Part shown: piece after piece, positions 45,601 to 57,205 of the stretch
How the letters are laid out: the number at the start of each line of letters is the position of its first letter
How positions within the stretch are numbered: position 1 is the stretch's first letter
Assembly (NCBI GenBank): GCA_027922465.2
Contig: BQMF02000291.1
Span: 434,001-498,000, forward strand
Direction: 5' to 3'
Length of the DNA: 64,000 nucleotides
Origin: Turritopsis dohrnii
Taxonomy: Eukaryota; Cnidaria; Hydrozoa; Anthoathecata; Oceaniidae
Position numbers and translations under genes: made by a program
The notes under the pieces: generated by a model
The model's database searches: none
What the model was told of the DNA's origin: nothing
Seen by the model: only the letters and a program-made list of their open reading frames with translations

Positions 45601-47655
45601 TCATTTAGTAAATAAATTGAGATAACACCTCCCCGCCTTCTCTACATCTCTTTGTAGACATAGATTTCGAAGCACCTTTCGATTTGTGATAGAAAATGCC
45701 GTCTTCTTCTTTCCAGTATCCAATTCTTCAAGTATCTCTTCAAAATTGCCTCTTTCCTTTGGATCCATATCCACATTCCTCAGGATTTTTCTAACATCTT
45801 CTTTTGATGGCAAAATCTTTGCACCATTTCTAATTTCATTTGTTAATTCCTCAATCTCATGTTTCAGCAACGTTCTACTTTCTCCACCAACCTCAAATGT
45901 ATCTCAACATTGGCAACTTTAAGGCTTCTCTGTGATTCGAATAAAGATTATAGTGGATATTTGTGGTGGACTCTTTATTTTTCATGAAGTGTTTAGCAAA
46001 GTATTCACTATCAATGCCATCTACTTTGCAACCGAATGTTGCACATGCACAGCGAATACGCGTCGGACAAACTCGTGTAAATTCCTTAGCTCCAAAAACA
46101 TCGGCTTTCGCAAAACTCGCAGTAAGTGCACTACCGATCGCACCATGAGTCATTATCTCTGCATCCGTCGACATAAACAAATATGTATCACTATCAGGAT
46201 TCAGCATTGGACGATACTCCTTCACATATGTTTGCAAGTGTTGAAATACGCGGACTGGTAATACGATAACTTTCTCTCCGTAGATAGTGGAGGTTTTGTA
46301 TTTGGAATTTGTGAAGGTCATATATCCTGGATACTCTTCCAAAGATTCTGCATCAATCACATCCTGTACTCTGAGTTCCATCAAATTGGAAGATCTTAAA
46401 CCATTCATAATGCAAATATTACTGATTAGGTAGTCACGGACATTTTGACAAAAAAGTTTTGTGACTTTGAAGGATCCACTCTTTGATTCGATTTGCTTGA
46501 TGAGAGACTGGACATGTGGCGATCGTCCATATTCTATCATGGTTGATGGTTTCATGAGATGTTTCTTTTTGATGTTCCGAATATCTGTTTTCCTTTGTGC
46601 AATAGGTTCAGCTAATTCAGTATTCCAGTCATCTCTTTATTCTAACAAGTTAGACAAACCGGCACGAGTAATGCCAGCGAATACTTTCCTTCTTCTCAAA
46701 AAATTGACAAACGTTTCCAAAGCATTCAAACAAACACGTAGCGTGGGCGCTTCACTCCCTCCTTTTCCAATAAGGCTATACATTTTCCTGTGATATTTAT
46801 CCTCAAGAGAAAGGTGTTTCCTAGAGCATTTTGAGGTAAAACAACCATACTTGGATCGACAATTTGCCAAATATATTCGATATGTTGCCGAAATTGTGCA
46901 CCTTTAAGTTATCCTTTCTTTCCTGTCAGCCAATCACTAAAAGCATCAAGTAAAGCTTCACTTGACTCGTAATACATAACAAAGTCATCGTTTTGTATTC
47001 CCCATTTATGTTTCAAATGGTCTGTTAGTTTCTTAGCATCTTTAGGAAGATAATTTACCCCACCTTCTTCAGTTAATAAAGAATTTCTTAATTCTTCAGG
47101 AGTCATTCTCTTAGGTAACTGTGATACGCTCTCCACACATGATTTATCAGATGGCTTAGAAGTGGTGGCTGACCAATACTTATTACGAGCTGCTTCTAAC
47201 GTTTCTTTTACTTCTGGTCCAGACATTTTGTGTGCATTTTTTAAATGAAGATCCAAACGAGAGTGCCAGATTTGACATATTTCACAGGGCAAAGGTTTTG
47301 TTAACCCATGCTTTTCTTTACAAGACCATTGATACATCACTCTTATTTCAGACTCTTTGAATTTTGCCTGTTTCTCCTCAAAATTATGTTTCAAAACAAA
47401 ATGTGTGTGGAGCCTTGATGAAACAAATCCACATAATGGACACTTGATGTCATAGACTCTCCGCTGTGCATCTGCACTTCCTGTGTACCTTTCATTTACA
47501 GAGCCAGGTGGTCCAGCATATTGTTGAACACATTTTTCAATCTTCATTTTCTTTCTTTCCTCTCTTCTCTTAACAGTGAGTGCTTTGGAACTGCTTACAA
47601 GTTCATATTTCTTTCTCATTTTTTTCACCTTTTGCGAAGGATCCTTCTCCAATAT
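45601..47655 (-). pseudogene. zinc-finger/tyrosine recombinase gene, copy 2
   Basis: The N-terminal exon (47652-46909) is basic, then has two fingers: CPLCGFVSSRLHTHFVLKHN and CEICQIWHSRLDLHLKNAHK. The core-binding region follows (LRVCLNALETFVNFLRRRKV; ELAEPIAQRKTDIRNIKK). The catalytic domain (46555-45893) has NGLRSSNLMELRVQDV (first Arg), SKYKTSTIYGEKVIVLPV (Lys), CPTRIRCACATFGC (second Arg, Cys in place of His), AKHFMKN (His) and HYNLY (candidate Tyr). A TAA at 46637-46639, a frame change near 46860 and another near 45890 break it. A charged C-terminal tail lies at 45870-45601. The expected activity would be DNA strand exchange at a short target, as in Crypton-type elements. Confidence 0.72.
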
Positions 47656-47744
47656 TTTACCATGCTAGAAGAAGGATCAGAGAGAATTATTAAACATACT
47701 GGATAACATAGTCTATAGGTTGATAGATAATTTAAAATCTGAGA

Positions 47745-49145
47745 ATACCTTTTTTGGGCTGTGTATTTCATCTTCTTTAGCTTCAGAATCAAAGTTCATG
47801 AACTCTCTTTCACATGCTTTTTCTGCTACTTTTATTCTTTCTTCGAGATCCTTCATTTGACTTTTTAAGTCAGCAAGCTCCTTAGCTAAATGACAGGTTT
47901 ATCTGTATAGTAAATATGCGCTGGAATGTTTAAAAGAATTATGTTTGGATCTTCGGAAGCGTGCATGGGATAGATTGCGAAACAATCATAAATAGCTATA
48001 GAAGACATACCTTTGCCGAGCGAAGATGATCTACCTATCATCAGAGATCGGTTTTTATAAGCTGTTAAAAAATACCGAGGGATACAGTTGTAAACGACAA
48101 ATAAATGAAGAATTACAGGCAGCACTATTTTTTGAAGAAAGTACTTACATAACCCTCTCTTAGTATTATCATTTTCGTCTTCACTCGGGGATATATAGCT
48201 ACACATTTCATCTGATTCAACATTAGGACTATCAATCATGTCACAGTTATCATCAGCACCATCATGCTTTTCCTTAACGATCTTCCAAACTTCTTTGGCC
48301 GTCCAAACTTAAAATAGACAACAAATTTTAACTTGATGAATGTTCTTCGTAAATCACCCAAAATGATTGCGATCATTTGAAAATAAGTAATACACGAATA
48401 GAAATACCACCTTAAGCCCTTCTTCTATAACATATTGCAATATGCTCTATTAAACATGGCTGACTAAAATTTCCTTCCAACACATTCAACACATTACCTG
48501 TAACAGGTTTATTGTCATGCGCCTTGTCATCATCACAAGAGAATGTTTCCTCGTCATGGCTATTATCGAATGAAATGAAAAAATGACCAGAAACAGATTC
48601 ATAAAATTCCAGGTTAAAATGTTCTTTTATCAACATGTTACCTGGAGCAGGTTTATTGTCATTCGTGTTGTCATCATCACAAGAGATTGTTTCCTCGCCA
48701 GGGCTATTATCGACTGAAATGAAAAAATTACCCGAAACAGATTCATAAAATTACAGTTAAAAGTTTCTTTTATCAACATGTTACCTGGAGCAGGTTTATT
48801 GTCATTCGTGTTGTCATCACAGTAAGATTCTTCATTATGAGAATCTGCAATAATAAAGCATTACAATTTTCACTTTGTTCCCAAATTTAATAGACATAAA
48901 ACAAAAACTCACATTTTACTCCTTCTTTGCTTCCGAGAGAGTTCATGTGATTTACATTAACAGCATGGTCTGTATCTGCTATGGTTTTAGAATATTTATA
49001 ACAACAAATACAGATGAAGGGAAAGTAGAACATACGACAATGTCACTGTTTCTACCTTTGGAAGGAATTCCATTGATAACTTCTACATCTTCACCATTGT
49101 CACTGTCTTCTATCTCAGCTGTGCTTTTAAGATCTACGGAATCTG
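47745..49145 (-). CDS. acidic linker exons upstream of the zinc fingers
   Basis: Apparent minus-strand exons with plausible borders. 47885-47750 is a coiled coil with DLKSQMKDLEERIKVAEKAC. 48310-48150 has VWTAKEVWKIVKEKHDG and SYISPSEDENDN. There are three tandem copies of a small acidic exon near 48496-48850, and one at 49143-49053 (STAEIEDSDNGEDVEVINGI). All run in the direction of the zinc-finger/recombinase gene and lie between it and the SET-like exons. Function unknown; low-complexity acidic linkers. Confidence 0.45.
48495..48860. repeat. tandem triplication of an acidic exon, period about 143 bp
   Basis: Units start at about 48495, 48640 and 48781 with TACCTGTAACAGG or TACCTGGAGCAGGTTTATTG. 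On the minus strand each encodes a variant of CDDDNTNDNKPAPG followed by a splice donor (GTAACATG). The flanking intron (AAATGAAAAA-TTATCAACATG) is repeated with it. The third unit is shortened. Confidence 0.75.
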
Positions 49146-49446
49146 TGAAAATAACATTTTCAAATTGGTATCCGATTTATTGACTAGCAGATCATGATCA
49201 TGATTCTTATTAACAAAATTCAGAAACATTTTGAACATTTAATTCTTGGAGAACATTCCTAAAAAAATGAATGAGATAATCCTTATAGCTACTATATCTG
49301 TGCAATTCTTTATTTTAAAATTTATGTCATTCAAATATAATGGGTAGAGAAACAATGTAAAGAAAAATAATAGTAAAGCGTAACAAAATAATGGATAGAA
49401 AAAATTGTACCTGAAAATAATAGTGTTACTTTTATTTCTTAATCTT

Positions 49447-50545
49447 ACCTCTTTAAATGATTCTTGCAACAACTCTATCATCTATAAATAAATTAAAGGG
49501 TAAATTAATTTAACTGGAGGAGCATTTAGTTAAGATGACTCAAATCAAGAAATCACCTCAGAACATGAAGGTAGTGGGTTCATTTCTTTGACTCCTAAAG
49601 TTTTGATGTTACAAGGATTTCGGTATTTTCTCTACAAATATAAAACAACAACTTTAACACAATTTAAACATCGAGAAAAAACTACTAGCCCAAATTAACA
49701 AAAACGTTTTCAGAATATTACAACCTGATACAGAACAATACAACCATCAAAATGAACTACCATTAATTTGCTGCCAAACCCATCATCTTGGTACTTTTAC
49801 CTAAGTTCTTCGCCATATGGTATATCTCGCAAAGCATATAAACACAAGTGTAGAGATTCACCAAACAATTCCTTTCTAATGCAGCAATTTCCTTGTGCTG
49901 AAGCATTGAAAAATTAAAATCTTATTACACCATAAACAGAACAGAATGAAATGGATCTTGATACTTAGTTTCCAAATTAGAAAAATATATAGGTGAAAAT
50001 TACATAATGATAAAATAAGTGAACAAACAAGGATAATTAGATGTCTCACCACATTTTATTACCATTGTGGGAAAACTCATACATAAAGCACCAAAGTTTC
50101 CTCTGTTCATACAACTGATTTCGGTCATCAGACTCCCTCTTTGAAATTAAGGCACCTTTGTACATGAGTAAGAACTCATTATGTAAAATCCTTTCCTTGG
50201 TAAACACACCTAAACCTGAAAGATGTGTTTATTTTAATATCTGAAATGTTTGCTTCATGATTTATTTTGAATAGTCATCAACATGCTGAAACCAGATTCT
50301 AAATATTTGATCAAACATAAAGTACCTATATCTTTTGATATATATCTTTTTATCAAGTTTGGTGGATCAGCATCAATTAAGGATTGTAGTATATTTTCAG
50401 AAGATTGTTTCAGACCCTGAGAGATAATACAAACAATTATTAAGAAGCATTGTATAACTTTCCAAGTCAAAGTAATAGCAATGATGCCTTAGTGCTAAAT
50501 GCTTTATAAAACATACTTACTCGCTTAGGGTATTTCCTTTCCATT
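49447..50545 (-). pseudogene. SET-domain (KMT5A-like) exons, catalytic core incomplete
   Basis: On the minus strand, MERKYPKR is followed by a donor (GTAAGT) near 50515. The next exon has LIDADPPNLIKRYISKDI (about 50410-50325). Then comes GLGVFTKERILHNEFLLMYK, GALISKRESDDR and WCFMYEFSHNGNKMW (50218-50045). Another exon has NCCIRKELFGESLHLCLYAL and RDIPYGEELR (about 49905-49803). These match the two ends of a SET methyltransferase domain of the KMT5A/SETD8 type (GxGVF, YxGxLIS, LYALRDIxxGEEL). The middle of the domain, with the Asn-His-Ser cofactor pocket, is missing and the exon phases do not agree across the gap. The exon RKYRNPCNIKTLGVKEMN lies at 49636-49555. It reads toward the zinc-finger/recombinase gene. 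Confidence 0.55.
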
Positions 50546-50552
50546 TTTATCC

Positions 50553-52360
50553 TAAACCAAATCAAATAAATAATGTGTCAAAAGCAATCTTATTTATTAA
50601 ATAAAACACCACTTTATTAGAGGTTGCAAACTTTCTGAAAATCTTCTATCTTATTCTACTTCTAAAACTGTAAACTGCATATATATGACTTCTTTGCATA
50701 TTCGCAATATTTTGACAGAAAAAATACATTAAGACAGTTTGTCATGTTTAAGGTTTATACAATGTCAAATTCAATTTTTATTGATTAAGTAGTGCCACAG
50801 TTATCGATGAACCTCCTTCTTCTACTAACTTACTATAAACATAAATCACTATATTCAATATCTCTAATAACGATTTCTGTTGGCCATGTTTTACAAGCAA
50901 CAACATCAACACTGAGAAATGAAAATAATTAAACTTTATTCAAATCAACTGCAATCTAAAATGAAGAAAATAAAGGCAGCATGTTTACTAACAAATAATA
51001 TATCAAACCATATATAAACAAGTCCATAGTTTTTTAATACTTCGTTCAGTGTACCCCACCCACGTTATGATTTTTTGGACAAATAGTGCGCATTAAAATA
51101 TATTATTTTCACAACTTAAAGCAACAAAATTATTTAAATGGAATTTGTTGGTACAACGATGGATAGATTTATGAAATAGTTATTTCTTTGCATATTTTCA
51201 CTTAAACAAAGCTTTGTAATACATATACAACATCCGATATCCCAAGCAAATGAAATATATATGGAATGTCTTCTTTTATCTGTATACATGTTTACTATTT
51301 CTTTAATGAAAAAGAAGAATAAAACTTTAACATAAGTTGTGAATTAAAAGTTTTAGAATAATATAATCACCCTGATTTTAAACATAAACTTTACTTAACT
51401 GTCTAGACAAATGTTAATGTAGCGTGAAAAGTAGAAACAAACACACGTGATGTACTTGACATAAATAAATAAAGAATGCATGCAAAGTACTGAATTAAAA
51501 CATGTTTCTTAATTATCTGAATGTGAGTGATAAGAATTATCAGAGACAATATTTGTATATACTATGTATTTCAATTCCATTCTTCAATTTGGGGCATATG
51601 GTAACCATATGGTAAATGGAAAATGATTAATGTCTTTATAACATCCTTTCCATCTTCACTATATATACACTATATATATTTTATTTAAAGCTCAAGTGCC
51701 AAAATACCAAACATTCAAATAAACACTCAAGTTACAATATATTATACATATATATATGTATAACACTTACAATATTCCAGAAAACATTGGTTCCAATTCC
51801 ACAATGTTTACATGAATAAAAAGAAACAAGAAATACAATTCTTAGAATGAATCAAAGGTATAAATTTTCTACTGCTTCTTATAAAAGCTGGAATCTAAGC
51901 TTAATCAGTTTTACTCAGCAATATGTATGTAGTTCTTACTGCTTATGTCTGAATCTCAAAACAAATTCTAGTCATATTCCCTTGAATAAAAATTATTCTG
52001 GACAATTCATCTATATCAACAAGAATATTACAAAGTAAAGAGTGGTAAATTTCAAATTATATTAGATCAGAATGAAATGATAATTACTATTTTCATGATT
52101 TTACAATACGATTATTGTATTCTGAAATTAGAAAGAGAAGTTGTGAATGCACTTCCTAGTATGGCTGTCATAAAGCCATACGAAATGTTTTTTATCACAA
52201 ATTTTGGTCTAGTGGTCCTAACTGATCAATCTGTATTCAAAATTATTACAATGCATATTCTCTAAGTTTAGATATATACGTCATAGATTTCATTGAAACA
52301 ATAATATGATGTGAATAAAAACAATCACAGGTGTGTAAAAGATACTTTTTAATATTAACG
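50553..52360. other. no gene recognised
   Basis: AT-rich. It holds short TA microsatellites (51655-51680, 51735-51765) and an imperfect TATGGTAACCATATGGTAAA palindrome near 51598. If the SET-like exons are real, the promoter should lie in the first part; none can be defined. Confidence 0.45.
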
Positions 52361-52363
52361 TGT

Positions 52364-52470
52364 CTAGATGCCCGGCAGCCGGGTAACGGATCGTAAAAAC
52401 TAGATGCCCGGCAGTCCATAACTCTGATTACATTTGCTGGGCAAAATACCACTTGCCCGGCATTCTTAAA
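52364..52470. repeat. GCCCGGCA motif cluster
   Basis: CTAGATGCCCGGCAG occurs twice (52364, 52400), with CCGGGTAACGG, GCTGGGCAAAA and TTGCCCGGCAT close by. It lies about 40 bases before Helitron copy C. It may be the edge of an unrecognised element. Confidence 0.5.
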
Positions 52471-52511
52471 TTTTATCTTCTGCGCAATGATGAATCGTGG
52501 ATATATGGCTA

Positions 52512-54101
52512 TCTATATATTAATAGCCGATTCTCTGTTTGTTTGTAAGTCAAGCAAAATGGTAGATTGAGTTGTGAGCGAAATTATTTCTTTTTTTGTG
52601 TGCGACGTGAGTTCGAAGCAAATACATTGCAACCCCAATCGAACGTGACTTTTTTTGGCTGATGAACTAATAGGAATAACGTTTTGTTTTTATTATTATT
52701 TTTAGTTTTATATGCCACGTTGACTTGGATTTGAATACAATACATCAACTAAATACAAAGAAACTAACTGATTTAACATTTTGGACAAAAAGCTGTGCGG
52801 TTTGCCAGTGCATTCTAACGCTTGCCTGACTGTCTGAGACGGGTGAACTTTTTTTTTGAGCAATCAAAATGTTTAAAAACCGATAGTTAAAAAAAAGTAT
52901 CATAAAACAAAATGTTTTTTTTTTTTTGCATTTTTTTATAATAATCTAATTATGGTAGCAGCGAAAGCGAATACCGTATTAAAACACCCTTGGACTCCTA
53001 CTACTACTCCTCCTCCTCCGGCCGAAACGATTTAGAGTATGCGAGTCCCCAATAAAAACTCAATATACATTCTAATGAACGAACGCAGCCTTTTGAATTT
53101 TCGAAGGTTTTCAATCACATACATTTAAAATAAGTTTTATTTGATATTTTATCACTTAATTGATGAAGGAATGGATATTAATCAAATAGGTCTACATAAA
53201 ACTGGGACTTTTAGTTACTTTTATGGTACTGAATCAATGAACTTTGGCACTTGAAAATAGATATGTTTTTCGTGTCAGTAAAGCACAGATCAGACTTTCT
53301 TATTACTTTCTACGTTTGTTAGCTATCTGTTCTGTCTTTGAACATCAAGGTTTTCAAAAATCGAGTTAAAAAAGGCAGTTATCTGTTTGAATTCATTTTC
53401 GGTTTCAAAAAGTTATAATTCAAAACATACATTTTTTTTTCGAAGAAACACGTTTTTTTTTTCTACATAAGCTCTTATAAAAAAAACGTACGTTATAAAC
53501 AGCTCATGCATGTATAATTCTTTTGTCTTCTAATAAATTAATTGCTGGTGTGTTGCAATTAGACCCTATTTACACGAGTTAGTAATTTTAAACATCATAA
53601 TATCGTTTATGCCTGTTTTCCACCAGTAAGATATCTCAAGAAATAACGTTTACGGAACGTTTAAGAACTTTAAGTAAAATTTCAAATTTAAAAGTATTCT
53701 TGTGGCAAGTACTTTTGCTGCTACCGTTTTGCGCCATCTGGCTCTTGTTTCTTTTTTTAATTGTTAAGCGCTTCTGATCGAACGTTTTTTTTTATTCTAT
53801 TTATCCATTTAGCACGTTTTTTCTCTCCTCCCTTGTGAACTTTTTAAGAGGAGAAACCATTTTCCCTTTGTTTGATAGCACCCATGTTTGAGCGTGTAAA
53901 CAAAAGCTAATAAAAAGTTGAAGTTTTTTCTCGCTACGTTTTGAGTGTATTGTTGTACTGATCGACGATTGTTTTAAAAAATAAATAAGTAACACATCAT
54001 GAAATTTGGGCTTTTTTGGAACCATTGTTCAAACTGATATTTGATATTTGATTTCGAATCTGCCTCTGGCTGAATACAAGTTATACAAGCCGTTTTTTAT
54101 A
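52512..54101 (+). mobile_element. Helitron copy C, interrupted and 3'-truncated
   Basis: It starts TCTATATATTAATAGCCGAT after a host A (52511) and follows copy A through the AATGGTAGATTGAGTTGTGA and TTTTAAGAGGAGAAACCATT regions. Similarity ends near 54101 at the GCCGTTTTTTAT block. The terminal hairpin and CTAG of copy A are absent. A 772-bp MITE (52954-53725) sits inside it. Confidence 0.8.
52954..53725. mobile_element. MITE with GGTAGCAGC ends inside Helitron C
   Basis: GGTAGCAGCGAAAG at the left and the inverse of CTTTTGCTGCTACC at the right form the inverted ends. Sequence matching Helitron copy A is present on both sides but absent between. No clear target duplication or coding capacity. 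A CTCCTCCTCCTCC run lies near the left end. Confidence 0.65.
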
Positions 54102-54190
54102 CACAGGTGTCACGTGACTAAAAGCAAATGCGATATATACGCTTACAACAGTCCCCCTTATTTTTTTTCGATTTTATATAACGAAAGAAA

Positions 54191-55571
54191 TATATGTGAA
54201 GTTCCAGGGGATTTTGATAACAAACGATATTAACGTTAATATCATTATTATCGTTAATGGAACTACAGAGTAACGATATTATCGTTAATATCGCTAATAT
54301 CGTTAATATCGTTAATATGGTAAGAGCACAGATTACACTTACTATCGTCAAAAAGTTTTGTTCAAGACGTTTGTTTATACATTTCACATACGTGTGTCGT
54401 TTAATGAAGTTCTAAAATAACCGTGATTTAATTATTATTTCACCAAATAGCAATCAATTCAAAACAAACTCGCTTGTTCATGACATGATAAACTCTTATT
54501 CATTCATTTATGACACGTGAAAATAACAAAGCACTTTTTTTTTCATTTATTATTCCTGTACCTTCAGCACAAATTTGAAAAGCCATTTTAAAATACTATG
54601 TCATTCGATTTGGTAATGTATTATTTTGAAATGTACATTTGCAGGTAGCACGCGTTTGTGTATTAAATTGAACTTGATTAGCTGGTTCTTATATTCATTT
54701 GGAGATTAAAGATACAGGAGTAAGTTCGAAAGCAGGCACAAGTAGAAACCGTCTGCTATAATTCTTTTTTCTGAATTGTTCGACGGGTTGTCATTCTATA
54801 AGCTCTTGGGAAAAAAACTTTACATTATTAAAGACACATTACATTAAAGTTTTTTTCAATAGCAAAACTTTAATTATTATTCTTTTGAAAGACATTTCAC
54901 TTGCACTGGGTGAAGATGTACCCTTAATTAAATTGATCGCAATGTTTTCAGTGATCATTATTGATTTTTGTCATTTCGTCGATAATGTTTTCAGGTTCAA
55001 CATTGGGATGAAGGACGAATGTAGGAAGGGACGAATAAAAAAATTTTAACGTCGGCTCGACGAGTTGCAAAAGTTCTCTTTTGAAATACTCACCTTCGTT
55101 TAAAAATAACATTACCTGTTTCCTTTAGTTTGTTGTGAAGTTTATGTGAAAGGTTGTCTGAAAGTTGTGTTTACACAGGGCTCTAAAACTTTACTTGAGG
55201 GTAATTCTAAAATTGAATTTCTTACGCCGTAATCAAGCGAAAGAAAGATTAATATACACGAAATGGTTTCCTTGTCACAAATAAAATGATCACATGTTTA
55301 ATATCAATGTTATCGTTAATATCAAAAATATAGTTATGTTCTTACTATAATTTCGTAATTATAGTATATATAATATATATAACGATAATAGCGATAATAA
55401 TGATGTTAACGATAATAACGATATTAACGATAATAGCGTTATTAACTATAATAACGCAACGATAATTATTAGCGATAATATCGCTAATTCTATTGTTTTA
55501 TTAACGATATTATCGTTAATAATTATCGTTAATATCGTTTGTTATCAAATTCCCCTGGAACGTCACATATA
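54191..55571. mobile_element. TIR element filled with GATATTAACG-type repeats, 1.38 kb
   Basis: The two ends share 45 bases in inverse orientation with two mismatches, beginning TATATGTGAAGTTCCAGGGG at the left. Next to the ends are dense, self-complementary runs of TAACGATATTA and CGTTAATATCG (54225-54325 and 55300-55540). The middle (54330-55295) is AT-rich and non-coding. No target duplication was identified. It abuts the Gypsy integrase remnant. Confidence 0.75.
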
Positions 55572-55602
55572 CTATAAATGTCATTAACCATAACGTTTCA
55601 GT

Positions 55603-56840
55603 TCAATATCTATTTGTCTTTTTTTTTCTGTCTCTTTTTGGGTACGTTTTCTGAATGATTTTCTTAACATGACTCACATCTTCGATTATCATCATGCTTC
55701 CTTTAATTTCAATAATGGAATACACTCTTTTATAATATTTGGAGTCGAATTTATCACCTTTTTTGTCCCTTTTCAACAACACTTTGTCTCCGATACTCAA
55801 GTCGATTGGTTTTGCTTTTCGTAATTCATTGAAGTTGTCAGCGCATTTTTTTGTATTTCTCATTCTGTTTCTTTCGAACGTCCTCGTCCAATTCTGATCT
55901 CGCTTCCGTCATGTCAGGAATTTGATCTTGAATTTGCCGGTTAAAGAATAATTCCGACAGTGTCTTTCCCGTGATTGAGTGTGGACTGCAACGGTAGTTG
56001 AGCAACATTGCGTTCAGCTCCTGTCTCCAGTTGTGTACTTGAAATTTTCCTGTTTTCAATGCTTTTGAAATAACTCTCATAAATCTTTCAATGCAACCAT
56101 TTGCTTGAGGATATCGTGGTGTCACTTTTTTTGTGTGTAGCTCCAATACTTTCCAAGTACGAACAAAATTCTTTGCTTTGAAATGGCAGTCCATTGTCAC
56201 TTCAAACGCGATTCGGATAACCAAACATTGTAAAAATGTTATTAAGACGATTAATAACTGATTTTGTGGTTGTTGATTTCATAATTTCTATCAACGGATA
56301 CCGTGAATAACGATCAATGAGTACAAATAACATGTCTACGGTAGGTAGACGTCCACAAAAGTCAATTGCTATCTCTTGCCATGGTTTTTCTGGTAGTTTA
56401 CTCATACGTATTGGTTCCGGTGCGGGATCTCGTAGATTTGCTTGACACGCGGTACAGCTTTTAACGAATTCAGCAACTGCTTTGTCGATTCTTGGCCAAT
56501 GCAGCTTCTGACGTAATAATGCTTTGCATCGGTCAATGCCTAAGTGTCCCTCGTGAACAATTTCGAGTGCTCGGTGACGTAAATTCGACGGTAATACGAT
56601 TCTATGTCCTGTTATGATTATACCACTTTTATGACACGATAGTTCATTTTTCAATAACTCATACGGTTTACTTCAAAGGTTTTCATACCAACGTCCTGTT
56701 TCTAATGATTTCCGTACAGCTGCTAACTCACGGTCGTTTGACGATTCATCTGCAATTTCGAGGATACTATTTACGCACTGGCAACAAATGTTGCATGTTT
56801 CATCGATGAATGCGCATAAACAGTTGGTTTAAAAACATAG
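55603..56840 (-). pseudogene. Ty3/Gypsy integrase remnant
   Basis: The minus strand encodes an HHCC zinc finger (IVHEGHLGIDRCKALLRQKL; SCTACQ) and the catalytic core. The first Asp is in WQEIAIDFCGRLP (about 56375), the second in SDNGLPFQSKEF (about 56200), and the Glu in YPQANGCIERFMRVI (about 56100). The C-terminal domain has LSIGDKVLLKRDKKGDKF (55800). A TGA just before SDNG and a frame change near 56130 break it. A weak upstream stretch (RELAAVRKSLETGRWYENL) reaches 56760, and coding fades where the SINE begins. RT and RNase H are missing. Confidence 0.85.
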
Positions 56841-56861
56841 TAGTATAGTAGTTAGAAGTTA

Positions 56862-57205
56862 GTATAGTTAGTATAATATAGTGGTTATCACTCTCACATT
56901 TCATGCGGGAGATCGGGGTTCAATTCCCCTTGGCCGCGACTCGCTAAGCGCAAGTGAATGTACCATAGTGCCGGGTCGACCCATGCTATGTGAGGGAAAT
57001 TGGGTAGATGATACATCGGGTGTTGCAGGAGGTCATCTAGAAAAGCAAAGGCCCTTGATTGGGTTTGTGTCACTCATGAGAGTGTCAAATACTTGGGAGC
57101 CTCCAACCTAAGCCGTGGCCCCTCCTGGAAAGCAGATGCAATAGCAACTGAGTGAGGCTAGCCACGTAAAACAATACCAAATAAATAAATAAAAAAATAT
57201 ATTCT
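56862..57205 (+). mobile_element. tRNA-derived SINE
   Basis: The head resembles a tRNA gene, with an A-box-like TATAGTGGTTATCAC (56876-56890) and a B box GGGGTTCAATTCCCC (56915-56929), the two internal RNA polymerase III promoter elements. A body follows with GTGCCGGGTCGACCC, GATGATACATCGGGTGTTGC and CACTCATGAGAGTG, then a tail of AATACCAAATAAATAAATAA and an A run. It would be moved by a LINE in trans. Confidence 0.8.

Noticed and set aside
54191..55571. LTR of the adjacent Gypsy element
   Set aside because: The repeated ends are inverted rather than direct, and no TG...CA border or second LTR is seen.
56862..56940. Possible true tRNA gene
   Set aside because: A and B boxes are present, but the arms do not close into a cloverleaf and a SINE body with A-rich tail follows.
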